NCBI RefSeq assembly: GCF_002205895.1
Contig: NZ_NJDE01000028.1
Coordinates: 1-61,379, forward strand
Source: Saccharibacillus sp. O23
Lineage (GTDB): Bacteria > Bacillota > Bacilli > Paenibacillales > Paenibacillaceae
Direction: 5' to 3'
DNA length: 61,379 nt
Shown: in pieces, positions 45,030-54,070 of the stretch
Position numbering within the stretch: position 1 is the first letter of the stretch
How the letters are laid out: every line of letters begins with the position of its first letter
Program-made: the position numbers and the translations under genes
The notes under the pieces: generated by a model
Database searches by the model: none
Seen by the model: the letters and a program-made list of their open reading frames with translations, nothing else
Told to the model about the DNA's origin: nothing

Positions 45030-47726
45030 ATGAATAAGCAATTCAGCAAGACGTTTAAAGCAGGCAGAAAGTGGATGATCGCGGTGTTGGCCGGGGCGCT
45101 GACCGTGCAGCCGCTGGCGGTACCGGGTTGGGGAGCGCTGACGGGCGTTCGTTCAGCCGTCGCGGCGGAAGCCGTGTCGATCAGCAAGACGGGAGAAGAC
45201 ATCATCACATCCGGAGCGAAACTGCTGAGTTATACATATTCCGTACCTCGTTCGGGCAAGACGGCGACCGGTCTGGCAAGCGTCGTGCAGGTCGATTTGA
45301 CGAACCCTTATGTCAAGTTGGACGTGATGACCGGGCGGGGAGGCAAATTCACGACCCTTCAGACCGTGAGCGGAATGGCCAAAGAGACCCAAGCGGTCGC
45401 GGGAGTGAACGGGGATTATTTTAACACGGCGGCGGACGGCGCTCCGATGGGCGCGCAGGTATCGGACGGCGTGCTCATGTCCAGCCCGTCCGAATTGAAC
45501 GGCATGTATGCCTTCGGCGTAACCAAAGGGCACAAACCGCTGATCGACCAGTACAGCTTCGCCGGTACGGTGAAGGCGGCGGACGGTTCGACGTTCGAAC
45601 TGGCGGGAATCAATCAGGCTTCTTACATGACGGAACCCGACAAGACGCTCAGCCATGCCGATGCCATGTACATCTACACCGACGCATGGGGCAATGCCGA
45701 GCGGCCGAAGAACAGTTCGACGACGCCGTCGGAAGCGCTGGTGGAGAACGGCGTGGTCACGCAGGTCTCGCAGGGCAAAGCTTTGCCCGGAACCGTACCG
45801 GCCGGCGCTTATATTCTGCGTGCCCACGGCAAAGCGGCTTCTTATATGAAGGATCATCTGACGGTCGGCGCGAAGGTGCAGACCGATTACAGCTTGGTCT
45901 CGAAGACGACGGGACAGCCGCTCGATCCTTCGTCGCTCGAAGTCATGATCGGCGGACATACCATTCTGGTCGATAACGGCAAAGCGGCGGCTTTTTCGCG
46001 CAGCACGAGTTCGATCGGAGGTTATCGCGCGCGAACGGCGGTCGGTTATTCGCAGAGCGGACAATACGCGTATATCGTGACGGTGCAGGATAACGCCGCG
46101 AGCAGCGGCATGTCGCTCGCCGAACTTCAGAACTTCATGGTAAGTTTGGGGATCTGGAAAGGCATCAACCTCGACGGCGGCGGTTCGACCACGATGGTGA
46201 CGCGGCCGCTCGGCGAGCAGCAGGCGCAGCTTACGTTTACCACCGAATACGGCGGACAGACGCAGCGCGCGGTCGTCAACGGTCTCGGCGTCTATACGAC
46301 GGCTCCGGCAGGCCAGCTCAAAGGCTTCGCGATCAGCGGGAAAAAGCAGCTCTTGATCGGAGAGACGGCGACTTACGGCGTCAAAGGTTACGATACTTAC
46401 TATAATCCGATGACGGCATCGGCGATCAGCCCGACATGGAAGCCGAGCAACGCCAACGTAGCGGTCAGCGGGAATACGATCACGGCGAAGAAGGCAGGCA
46501 AAGTCACCTTGACCGCGAGCAGCGGCGGCGTCAATACGACGCTTCAAGTCGAAGTGCTGGGCGCGGATTCGTTATCGGCTCTAAGCCTCGGAGCGACTTC
46601 GGCTCCGCTGAAAGCGGGAGCTTCGGTGCCGCTGAACGTAAACGCCACGTTGAAATCCGGCGGTACGGTGAACGTGGACGCGTCTTCGTTGAACTGGGAA
46701 TTCGTCGGATTCAAAGGCAGCGTCAAAGACGGCGTGCTGAACGTGACTTCGGTCGATGCGGGCGCTCAAGTCGGTTATGCGATCGCGAGTTACGAAGGCT
46801 TCAAGACCATGCTGACCTTGACCAATGCCGCCGAGACCGATTGGGAGAACTTCGAGAACGCGACTTATCCGGTGACGTTCACGGGAACGCCATCGGGAGT
46901 GACCGGTCAGGCGCAGATCAAAGCGGGATCGGACAGCCACGCGAATTCCAAAGTACTGCGGATCGATTACGATATGACGGCGGGAACGGGCAACAAATAC
47001 GCGTATGCCAACCTGAACGGTTCGTCCGGCAAGACGTTGACTTCCGGAGCCAGTTCGATGAGCCTCGACGTGCTGGGCGATTCCAGTTACAACTGGCTGC
47101 GCGCCGAAGTGGTCGGAGCCGACGGCAAGACCGTGTACGTCGATCTGGCGAAAAGCGTGAACTTTACCGGTTGGAAGACGCTGAACGTCAATCTTAATCA
47201 ATACGGGAATATCGCCTATCCGGCCAAGCTGAAACGAATCTACCTCGTCAATCTGGCCGAAGGTCAGGACGAACGGTCCGCGAGCGGCGCGGTCGAGATC
47301 GACAACATCAAGACGTCCGCGCCGGCCGATGCCGGTTCTTTAGGACTTCCGTCCGGCATCAAGGCGAATATGACGGTAGGCTCGAAGACTTTGCAGGTCA
47401 ACGGCAAGTCGAGCGCGATGGACGCGGCGCCGGTCGTGCAAAGCGGATCGACGTATCTGCCGGTCAAATATATTACCGATTCGTTCGGCGGCGCTTCCGG
47501 TTGGGACGCCAAAACGGGCGCGATTACGGTCCGCCGCGGCGATCGGCTGCTTGTCTTAAACTTGAATAAAAAGGACTATATTCTAAACGGAGTTCGTAAA
47601 ACTTCGACTTCCGCTCCGATTAGCGTATCAAATAGGACTTTAGTCCCGGTTAGACTGGTTTCCGAGCAGCTTGGACTTCGTGTAAAATGGGAACAAGAAA
47701 CGAAGACTGCGACTATCGAGTCATGA
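45030..47726 (+). CDS. Secreted phosphodiester-glycosidase (NAGPA) family protein with C-terminal stalk domain
   Basis: An 898-residue exported protein. The signal peptide is at residues 1 to about 47. The phosphodiester glycosidase domain (NAGPA, PF09992 type) runs from about residue 75 to 430, with VAGVNGDYFNTAADGAPMG near 126 and the typical GINLDGGGSTTMV near 380. Bacterial relatives are thought to cleave sugar-1-phosphodiesters in wall polymers or exopolysaccharides. Ig-like regions follow, then a copper-amine-oxidase-like stalk domain at about 788-898 (YLPVKYITDSFGGASGWD, TLVPVRLVSEQLGLRV). It lacks SLH domains. Being next to wall polymer and S-layer genes suggests a wall-remodelling role; that is inference. 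Confidence 0.85.
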   Translation: MNKQFSKTFKAGRKWMIAVLAGALTVQPLAVPGWGALTGVRSAVAAEAVSISKTGEDIITSGAKLLSYTYSVPRSGKTATGLASVVQVDLTNPYVKLDVMTGRGGKFTTLQTVSGMAKETQAVAGVNGDYFNTAADGAPMGAQVSDGVLMSSPSELNGMYAFGVTKGHKPLIDQYSFAGTVKAADGSTFELAGINQASYMTEPDKTLSHADAMYIYTDAWGNAERPKNSSTTPSEALVENGVVTQVSQGKALPGTVPAGAYILRAHGKAASYMKDHLTVGAKVQTDYSLVSKTTGQPLDPSSLEVMIGGHTILVDNGKAAAFSRSTSSIGGYRARTAVGYSQSGQYAYIVTVQDNAASSGMSLAELQNFMVSLGIWKGINLDGGGSTTMVTRPLGEQQAQLTFTTEYGGQTQRAVVNGLGVYTTAPAGQLKGFAISGKKQLLIGETATYGVKGYDTYYNPMTASAISPTWKPSNANVAVSGNTITAKKAGKVTLTASSGGVNTTLQVEVLGADSLSALSLGATSAPLKAGASVPLNVNATLKSGGTVNVDASSLNWEFVGFKGSVKDGVLNVTSVDAGAQVGYAIASYEGFKTMLTLTNAAETDWENFENATYPVTFTGTPSGVTGQAQIKAGSDSHANSKVLRIDYDMTAGTGNKYAYANLNGSSGKTLTSGASSMSLDVLGDSSYNWLRAEVVGADGKTVYVDLAKSVNFTGWKTLNVNLNQYGNIAYPAKLKRIYLVNLAEGQDERSASGAVEIDNIKTSAPADAGSLGLPSGIKANMTVGSKTLQVNGKSSAMDAAPVVQSGSTYLPVKYITDSFGGASGWDAKTGAITVRRGDRLLVLNLNKKDYILNGVRKTSTSAPISVSNRTLVPVRLVSEQLGLRVKWEQETKTATIES

Positions 47727-47800
47727 TACGATAGGTTCTGAACGATCACCGACCTTATGCCTTCTATAGAGAGGGCTTTACAGGGTGTACGCCGGAGAGA

Positions 47801-49015
47801 ATGGAGTCGATTTTGCCCGTGGATTTCCAAGCGGATGCTTTAGACCGAGTCATTAAGAATGCCATTCAGGTCGTTGAGGACAGCAAGTATCAAATATTCG
47901 AGATATTGGACCAGTCGAGAGCGGAACTCAATTCGCTCACCGAAGAACTCCAGAAAGTCGTTCAAGAGACTTCGGATACCGCCGACAAAGTCGACGATCT
48001 GGAGAAGAAATTCCGTCTTTCCCGTATCCGGCTCACGGAAGTGAGCCGGGATTTCGTCAAATATACGGAGCAAGATATTCGGCAGGCCTATGAACGGGCG
48101 ACGCAGTTTCAGTTGGAGCTGTCGGTATACCGGGAGAAGGAGGCTTATCTGCGGGCCCGGCGCGACGAGCTTCAGCTTCGCGTGCGCAATACGATGAATT
48201 CGATCGAACGCGCGGAGACGCTCGGCTCGCAGATGAGCGTCGTCACCGAATACCTGTCCGGCGGAGAAGTCGGACAAGCCACCAAGATGCTGGAGTCTGC
48301 CAAGACCCGCCAGATGGTCGGGCTGAAAATCATTTTGGCTCAGGAGGAAGAACGCAAGCGCATTTCCAGGGAAATTCACGACGGTCCGGCGCAACTTATG
48401 GCTAATCTTGCGCTTCGGACCGAGATCGTCGAACGCATGCTGGGCAAGCAGGAGTACAGCCGCGTTCAAGAAGAAGTGGCGGACCTCAAGAAACAAGTGC
48501 GTTTCAGTCTGGAAGAGATCCGCAAAGTCATTTTCAATCTCCGGCCCATGGCACTTGACGACCTCGGATTGATTCCGACGCTTCGCAAGTACACGCGCGA
48601 CTACGAGGATAAAAACCGGATTCGCACCGTATTCGAGACGAGAGGCAAAGAGTACCGGCTCTCTTCCGCGATGGAGGCTGCCGTCTTCCGTTTGATTCAG
48701 GAGGCGCTCACCAACGCGGCCAAGCACGGGGAGCCTTCTCATGTCGTCGTCGAGATTGCCTATCAGACGCAGCTTGTCAAAATCTCGATTCGGGACAACG
48801 GACGCGGCTTTAACACGGAAATCTTGGAACAAAAGGCGCATCAGCATGCGCACTTCGGTTTGATTGGAATGCGGGAAAGAGTCGAGCTGCTTGAGGGAAG
48901 AATGGAGATCGAATCAGCCGAGAATCAAGGAACCAAAATCGTGATCCATATCCCGACGAATGTAGAAAATGGAAAGGGGTATGAAGATGGAGAGCATGAA
49001 CCCGGAGCAACTTAA
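47801..49015 (+). CDS. degS: Sensor histidine kinase DegS
   Basis: DegS is a soluble cytoplasmic kinase of the DegS/DegU system, which controls exoenzymes, competence and motility. The 404-residue protein starts with a sensory coiled-coil region (residues about 10-130) and carries the HisKA_3 phospho-acceptor in KRISREIHDGPAQLMANLAL, with His193. The ATPase domain has EALTNAAKHGEPSHVV (N box) and DNGRGFN (G box), then GLIGMRERVELLEG. I use the ATG at 47801; the GTG at 47819 is a plausible alternative that begins at the family start VDFQAD. It overlaps degU by 29 bases. Confidence 0.95.
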   Translation: MESILPVDFQADALDRVIKNAIQVVEDSKYQIFEILDQSRAELNSLTEELQKVVQETSDTADKVDDLEKKFRLSRIRLTEVSRDFVKYTEQDIRQAYERATQFQLELSVYREKEAYLRARRDELQLRVRNTMNSIERAETLGSQMSVVTEYLSGGEVGQATKMLESAKTRQMVGLKIILAQEEERKRISREIHDGPAQLMANLALRTEIVERMLGKQEYSRVQEEVADLKKQVRFSLEEIRKVIFNLRPMALDDLGLIPTLRKYTRDYEDKNRIRTVFETRGKEYRLSSAMEAAVFRLIQEALTNAAKHGEPSHVVVEIAYQTQLVKISIRDNGRGFNTEILEQKAHQHAHFGLIGMRERVELLEGRMEIESAENQGTKIVIHIPTNVENGKGYEDGEHEPGAT

Positions 49016-49715
49016 AATTAAAGTGCTTTTGGCTGACGATCACCAGTTGTTCCGAGAGGGATTGAAGCGCATTTTAAACATGGAGGAGGACATCGAAGTC
49101 GTGGGCGAATGCAGCGACGGCATCCAAGTGCTGGAATTCTGCAATCATAACTCCGCGCCCGATGTAATCCTCATGGACATCAACATGCCCAACGAGAACG
49201 GTGTCGAAGCGACGGCAAAACTCCGCGAGATTTTCCCGGACATCAAGATCATCATGCTGTCGATCCACGACGATGAAAGCTATGTCTTCGAGACGCTGCG
49301 CAAGGGAGCCAGCGGGTATCTCTTGAAAGACATGGAAGCGGAATCGCTGATCAACGCGATTCGAAGCGTAGCCGCGGGCCACGCTTATATTCATCCTAAA
49401 GTGACAGGCAAGCTCATTCAACAGCTTCAGCGCATGACGTTCGTCAACGAGCGCGGCGCGATGTTCGACGGCATGCAGGACGAAGAAGCCGGCGTCAAGT
49501 TCATCGGCGGCGAAGACAATCCGCTGACGCGCCGCGAAGCCGAAGTGCTGCGTCTCATGTCGGAAGGCAAAAGCAACAAAGCGATCGGCGAATTCTTGTT
49601 CATCAGCGAGAAAACGGTTAAAAATCACGTCAGCAGCATTCTGCAGAAGATGGAAGTCGAAGACCGTACGCAGGCCGTCATTAACGCGATCAAAATGGGC
49701 TGGGTCACGCTGTAA
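48987..49715 (+). CDS. degU: Response regulator DegU
   Basis: A 242-residue NarL/FixJ-type transcription regulator. The receiver domain (about residues 12-130) has phospho-acceptor Asp64 in VILMDINMP, acidic pair DD near 18, and Lys in the LKD loop (GYLLKDMEA). The LuxR-type helix-turn-helix is at about 180-235: LTRREAEVLRLMSEGKSNKA then ISEKTVKNHVSSIL. I chose the ATG at 48987, 7 bases after AAAGGGG; in-frame ATGs at 48969 and 48981 lie on or before that site. Known DegU targets include comK and flagellar genes, and both comF and late flagellar genes lie downstream here. Confidence 0.96.
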   Translation: MESMNPEQLKIKVLLADDHQLFREGLKRILNMEEDIEVVGECSDGIQVLEFCNHNSAPDVILMDINMPNENGVEATAKLREIFPDIKIIMLSIHDDESYVFETLRKGASGYLLKDMEAESLINAIRSVAAGHAYIHPKVTGKLIQQLQRMTFVNERGAMFDGMQDEEAGVKFIGGEDNPLTRREAEVLRLMSEGKSNKAIGEFLFISEKTVKNHVSSILQKMEVEDRTQAVINAIKMGWVTL

Positions 49716-49871
49716 CCGGCGAAGCCGCCTTCAATCCATGAACGAAAGTAGGGAATTGATATAAGGTTCCCGCTGCCACGTCGCAACAAAGGATGTTTTT
49801 GTTAATGTCTGGAAAGTGAAGAAAATAACGTGAATCCAGGCGCTTTGCAGGCGACCCGGCGGGATAAAGTG

Positions 49872-49919
49872 AAGCACACTCTTTATACGCTCATTAGAGC
49901 GAAAAGGGTGTGCTTTTTT
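49872..49919 (+). terminator. Intrinsic terminator after degU
   Basis: AAGCACAC pairs with GTGTGCTT and CGCTC with GAGCG inside, followed by a T run. It separates degSU from comF. Confidence 0.88.
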
Positions 49920-49959
49920 GCATGGATTTTCAAAAAAAATGTAGAAAGGCGGAATGAGA

Positions 49960-52476
49960 ATGAAAGCGGCCTTGTATGCGGCGGGAGATCGGAGCGGGTT
50001 GAACGTGAGAATGACGTTGGACGCGACCGTGGATCGGGAATGGTGGAAAACGGAATCCGCGAGCGGAAGAAGCGGCGGAAAAATAACGTTCGTGCCGATC
50101 TCCGGCGGAATGCCGCTGCAGTGGGCGGCTCGGCTGGCCGGGACCAAGCTACAAGCGGAGGCGGCGAACTGGGGAGACGAACAGTGGGAGCGATGGTTGA
50201 AAAAGCGATTGGCTTTCGCGCTAAAACGCGAAGAACCGGCCGGGATCGCGGAGTTGTTAGGCGTGCGGATGCGGACGAATCGGGGCGAAGAAGCGCAAAT
50301 CGAGGCTCGCGGAAAGCAGCGGCAAAGTACCGCATGCGGGATCGAGACGTTGGCGGCAAAAGCGGATCGTCTGGCGCGGCTGTTGGAAGGCCGTTCGCTG
50401 CTGCGCGGGGAACTGGAATCTCTGTTAAACGATCGGGCGCCGGAACTGGCCGCGGATTGGAGAAGCGCCGCGCAGCTGGCGTATCTGCAAGGGAAGGTTA
50501 GGTTGCGCGCAGGCGTAGAACGGCCGGAGGGTCGTCCCGCAGAAGCAAACGCCGGAGAAGCGCGAAGCGGATTGCGCCGGCGCGTCCGGCTGCCGGGCAA
50601 AAGCGGAGCGCGTCAAGCGGCCGCGCAGATCTGCGCGCGCTGCGGCAGCGCGGCTCCGGGCGTTCGCTGCGCCGCCTGCGGCTCGGCGGACTGCGCCCGA
50701 TGCGAAGCGTGCCGCACGCTCGGGCGCAGCCGCTCCTGCGAACTGCTGGTGCAGGGCGCGCCGCGAGTCAGGCGCGGCGGCGATGCGGCCGCCTCGAGCT
50801 CGGCGGCGGATCTGCCGGAAGCGCGCGCGAGACTGGCGCGCTGGAAGCTCAGCCCGGCCCAGACGGCGGCGGCCGAGCTGGCGCTGCGGTTTCTGGAGCG
50901 GGAACCGCGGCGCGGCGGGGCCGGGAAGCTCGCGAAGCAGAAGTTGAGCGAGCGGACTGCGGGAGGAAAACGCGGCGAAGACGGATACGGTCGAGCCGGT
51001 GCGGCGAGAGGAGCCGCAGGGATAAGCCGAGACTTCCTCCTCGCGGATCGGTACGCGCGGGAAGGCGAAGCGGGCACGCCGAAGAGCGCGAGCCGCGGCG
51101 GCACGGATCCGAGTGCAAATCCGAAAAAAAGCAGCCGCTCCATAGAGCCGCATCCGAGAAGCGCGGGCAGCCGCGAGGAAGGCTTAAATGAAGGTACGAA
51201 ACGAGGCGGCATGCATATGGAACCGCATCCGATGAGCAGCGCCGGCAGCCGCGACGTCTCCACTTGGACGGCGGCGGATCCGGCCAGCCGCTTTCTGCTC
51301 TGGGCGGTGACCGGCGCGGGCAAAACGGAGATGCTGTTTCCGCTGATCGAGAGCGTTCGCAGCCGCGGAGGCCGGGTAGCGGTCGCGACGCCTCGGCGCG
51401 ACGTGGTGCTGGAACTCGCGCCGAGGCTGCGGCGCGCTTTCCCGGACGAAGAGATCGTCGCTTTGTACGGCGGCAGCGAAGAGCGCTGGCGGAGCGGCGA
51501 GGTCGTGCTGGCGACGACGCATCAACTGCTGCGCTTCGCGCGCGCTTTCGATCTCGTCGTGATCGACGAACTGGACGCGTTCCCTTTCCACGGCGACCCG
51601 ATGCTCGCCTACGCGGCCGAAGCCGCCCGCGCTCCCGGCGGGCGGACGGTCTACCTGTCCGCCACTCCGCCGCCCGAACTTCAACGGCTCGTCCGCTCTG
51701 GGCGCGTAGCCTGCGCCAAAGTCCCCGTCCGCTACCACCGGCACCCGCTGCCGGTGCCGGAACTGCTGCGCACGCCGCCGATCGCGGACTTCGTGCGCGC
51801 CGGCAAAATTCCGCCTTCGCTGCTGCGCCGCTGGCGGGCTTCTCTGGCCCGCGGCGCTCAAGTCTTCGTCTTCGTGCCGAAGATCGCGCTGGCGGAGCCG
51901 CTGGCCGCGCTGCTGCGCCGCGCTTTCAAGAACGTGCCGGTCGGGGCGACCTCTTCGCGCGACGAAGACCGCGCCGGCAAAGTCTTGTCCTTCCGGTCCG
52001 CCGACCTGAGGATGCTGGTCACGACTACCATCCTCGAACGCGGCGTGACCGTGCCGCGCAGCGACGTGTACGTCTTGGACGCGGACAGCGGCCTGTTCGA
52101 CGAAGCTTCGCTCGTTCAGATGGCCGGACGCGCCGGTCGTTCGGCCGACGACCCGGCAGGGGCGGTCGTCTTCGCCGCCTCGCAGAAGACGCGCGCTCAA
52201 TCCGGCGCGCGCCGTCAGATCCGCCGCATGAACCGCTTGGCCCGGCCCTACCTGCTGCCGGAAGCGAGAAGCTCTTCGCGAATCTTGCGGCTGCCGATGT
52301 TCCGGCAGGCCGCGAGCGCGCCGAAGCGTCGGTCCTCCACGCCTACACCTGCGCCGCCGAGACCGCCCGCCGCTACGGCCCCGCTGCCCGACCTTCGGGG
52401 CGGCGCCCGTAAGGACGGCGGCTCTCAGCCGTCTTGTACGCCGCCTGGACAAAGCCCGAACGGAGGCCGTCGATGA
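49960..52476 (+). CDS. comFA: Competence protein ComFA, DEAD-box-like helicase with a long insertion
   Basis: ComFA is a membrane-associated ATPase that helps pull transforming single-stranded DNA into the cell. The zinc finger CARCGS...CAACGS...CARCEAC begins at residue 225. The helicase core has LARWKLSPAQTAAAEL, Walker A AVTGAGKTEM (Lys455), DELD near 535, YLSATPPP and the C-terminal domain with TTTILERGVTVP and QMAGRAGRS. The 838 residues are well beyond the roughly 460 of B. subtilis ComFA. Some of this is a longer N-terminal region, but about residues 317-441, between the Q-like motif and Walker A, look disordered and include an internal repeat. I chose the ATG at 49960 after AAAGGCGG; an ATG at 49954 is also in frame. 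Its end overlaps comFC (ATGA). Confidence 0.92.
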   Translation: MKAALYAAGDRSGLNVRMTLDATVDREWWKTESASGRSGGKITFVPISGGMPLQWAARLAGTKLQAEAANWGDEQWERWLKKRLAFALKREEPAGIAELLGVRMRTNRGEEAQIEARGKQRQSTACGIETLAAKADRLARLLEGRSLLRGELESLLNDRAPELAADWRSAAQLAYLQGKVRLRAGVERPEGRPAEANAGEARSGLRRRVRLPGKSGARQAAAQICARCGSAAPGVRCAACGSADCARCEACRTLGRSRSCELLVQGAPRVRRGGDAAASSSAADLPEARARLARWKLSPAQTAAAELALRFLEREPRRGGAGKLAKQKLSERTAGGKRGEDGYGRAGAARGAAGISRDFLLADRYAREGEAGTPKSASRGGTDPSANPKKSSRSIEPHPRSAGSREEGLNEGTKRGGMHMEPHPMSSAGSRDVSTWTAADPASRFLLWAVTGAGKTEMLFPLIESVRSRGGRVAVATPRRDVVLELAPRLRRAFPDEEIVALYGGSEERWRSGEVVLATTHQLLRFARAFDLVVIDELDAFPFHGDPMLAYAAEAARAPGGRTVYLSATPPPELQRLVRSGRVACAKVPVRYHRHPLPVPELLRTPPIADFVRAGKIPPSLLRRWRASLARGAQVFVFVPKIALAEPLAALLRRAFKNVPVGATSSRDEDRAGKVLSFRSADLRMLVTTTILERGVTVPRSDVYVLDADSGLFDEASLVQMAGRAGRSADDPAGAVVFAASQKTRAQSGARRQIRRMNRLARPYLLPEARSSSRILRLPMFRQAASAPKRRSSTPTPAPPRPPAATAPLPDLRGGARKDGGSQPSCTPPGQSPNGGRR

Positions 52477-53324
52477 GCGGCCGAATTTCGCCGTCGGCTC
52501 TCCTGCGCCGCCTGCTCATGCCCGTCTCGGAGGCCTGCTTATCCTGCGGCCGTCCGCTCGCGTCCGCTTCGCAGGGAGAGCTTCCGCTTCTGTGCGGGCG
52601 CTGCGCGGATCTTGTCCGGTGGATCGAACGGCCGCGCTGCCCGATCTGCGGCCGGGCCCACGGCTGTCCGGACTGTCTGCGTCCCGAAGCGAGGCATCGG
52701 GCATTCGTGCTCAATCGAAGCGCCGCCGTATACGATACCGCGATGCGCCGCTGGATCGCCGAATACAAATACGGCGGCCGGGAGTCTTTCGCGGATCCTT
52801 TTTCGGTCATGTTGGAGAGAACGTATCGCCGGATGCGCCGCGAGTTGTCCGTACAGGAAAAAGACCGGGCGCGGGGGCTTTTCTATAGGAAGAGAAACGG
52901 ATGGAACGCGGACCTCGTCACATGGGTACCGGTCAGCGAACAACGCTTGGAAGAGCGGGGATTCAACCAAGCGGAGTTGGCCGCCAAGCGAATGGCGCTC
53001 CGGCTGCGGCTTCCGGCGGCCGAACTGCTGACGCGGAACGTGCATACCGAGAAACAAAGTTTCAAGTCCCGCGCCGAGCGTCTGCACAATCTGGACGGCG
53101 TTTTTTCCTTGATTCCTAATTTAGACCCCGGGGACTTTAAGAAATGGGACCTTGTAGGAAATTCAAAACGCCCGGGAGGGCCTTTTCCTATTCGGGTCCT
53201 GTTGGTCGACGATATTTACACGACCGGAACGACGGCCGCGGTTTGCGCGTCCGCGCTCCAATCGTTGGAAAACGTGTTCGCTCGGCCCGTGCTTGTCTAC
53301 GTTTTGACATTGGCCCGCTCGTAA
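52473..53324 (+). CDS. comFC: Competence protein ComFC (phosphoribosyltransferase-like)
   Basis: A 283-residue ComF-family protein that works with ComFA in DNA uptake. The N-terminus carries a zinc-binding cysteine set: CLSCG (Cys22, Cys25), LLCGRC and CPICGRAHGCPDC. The phosphoribosyltransferase-like domain has the PRPP loop LLVDDIYTTGTTA at about residues 243-255. VPVSEQRLEERGFNQAELAA is also typical. The ATG at 52473 overlaps the comFA stop and follows CGGAGG. comFB, which sits between these two in B. subtilis, is absent. Confidence 0.94.
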   Translation: MSGRISPSALLRRLLMPVSEACLSCGRPLASASQGELPLLCGRCADLVRWIERPRCPICGRAHGCPDCLRPEARHRAFVLNRSAAVYDTAMRRWIAEYKYGGRESFADPFSVMLERTYRRMRRELSVQEKDRARGLFYRKRNGWNADLVTWVPVSEQRLEERGFNQAELAAKRMALRLRLPAAELLTRNVHTEKQSFKSRAERLHNLDGVFSLIPNLDPGDFKKWDLVGNSKRPGGPFPIRVLLVDDIYTTGTTAAVCASALQSLENVFARPVLVYVLTLARS

Positions 53325-53330
53325 ATTCGC

Positions 53331-53358
53331 TTGTAATCGTTTCGCGATCCGTTAAAAT
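53331..53358 (+). promoter_or_regulatory. Candidate sigma-A promoter upstream of yvyF
   Basis: TTGTAA (53331-53336), 16 bases, TAAAAT (53353-53358). Confidence 0.5.
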
Positions 53359-53377
53359 GGTAGAAGTAGACAGACTC

Positions 53378-53404
53378 TTATATATAGAAAACGGTATCCG
53401 ATAT
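53378..53404 (+). promoter_or_regulatory. Candidate sigma-D promoter upstream of yvyF
   Basis: TTAT, 15 bases, then TCCGATAT (53397-53404), one mismatch to the sigma-D -10. The -10 is part of an inverted repeat: CTTATATA on the left and TATATAAG on the right. Confidence 0.45.
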
Positions 53405-53451
53405 ATAAGTAAGGGACTGTAGCAACTTAACATCAAGGAGGCGCCCCCGCT

Positions 53452-53856
53452 ATGAATCTGGCGAACTGTCCGCGCTGCGGCAAGGTTTTTGTCATGAATT
53501 TTAAAGGAATCTGTACGAATTGCATGAAAGACATCGAAGCCGAATACGAAGCTTGCGTCAAATATCTGCGCGAGAACCGGGGCGCCGATATGCAGGAGTT
53601 GTCGGACGAAACGGGCGTGACGGTCCGGCAGATCACGACTTTTATCCGCGAAGGACGCATCTCGATCGCCAATGCGCCGAACATGTCTTATTCTTGCGAA
53701 GTCTGCGGAACGCATATTCGCGAAGGAAATATGTGCGAGTCCTGCCGCAGCAAGCTGACGGGAGATCTCAAACAAGCCGCGCAGGTCAAAGCGCATGACG
53801 ATAAGAAGGCGGGCGGAGGGGCCTACAAAGCCGTCGACCGTTTCCGAAACGACTAA
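53452..53856 (+). CDS. yvyF: Flagellar operon protein YvyF (TIGR03826 family)
   Basis: A 134-residue cytoplasmic protein of the TIGR03826 family, encoded next to flgM in Bacillales. It has two zinc-ribbon-like pairs at the N-terminus (CPRCG, CTNCMKD), a central helix-turn-helix-like region (MQELSDETGVTVRQITTFIREG) and a second cysteine set (CEVCG, CESCRS). The role is not settled; homologues have been linked to flagellar gene control. The ATG at 53452 follows CAAGGAGG. It begins the late flagellar cluster. Confidence 0.9.
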   Translation: MNLANCPRCGKVFVMNFKGICTNCMKDIEAEYEACVKYLRENRGADMQELSDETGVTVRQITTFIREGRISIANAPNMSYSCEVCGTHIREGNMCESCRSKLTGDLKQAAQVKAHDDKKAGGGAYKAVDRFRND

Positions 53857-53950
53857 AAAGTCTGCGTCGCTTTACCCAGCAATAGGAACAGCGAAACAAA
53901 AATAGTCCAAATTTACGCTTGACAATTTAATTTTTTTCTCATTTTTGCTC

Positions 53951-53978
53951 TAAACAATGTTTGAATAGGCGCCGATAA
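53951..53978 (+). promoter_or_regulatory. Sigma-D promoter of flgM
   Basis: TAAA (53951-53954), 16 bases, GCCGATAA (53971-53978). This would give a sigma-D transcript of flgM and later genes, the known feedback loop because FlgM inhibits sigma-D. Confidence 0.7.
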
Positions 53979-54006
53979 ACTTACTATAAGCTTATCGGTG
54001 CTTTTT
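53969..54006 (+). terminator. Intrinsic terminator after yvyF, overlapping the flgM promoter
   Basis: GCGCCGATAA (53969-53978) pairs with TTATCGGTGC (53992-54001) with one mismatched or G-T position, followed by TTTTT. Its left arm contains the sigma-D -10 element. Confidence 0.7.
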
Positions 54007-54070
54007 CTTAGCCAAAACAAATAACAGAGACATCGAAAATATATATCTTATCAGGAGGTTGACCATACTT

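Noticed and set aside
49830..50501. A 223-codon plus-strand frame overlapping the start of comFA
   Set aside because: Arg/Gly-rich shadow in another frame that runs through the degU terminator; comFA in its own frame has helicase motifs.
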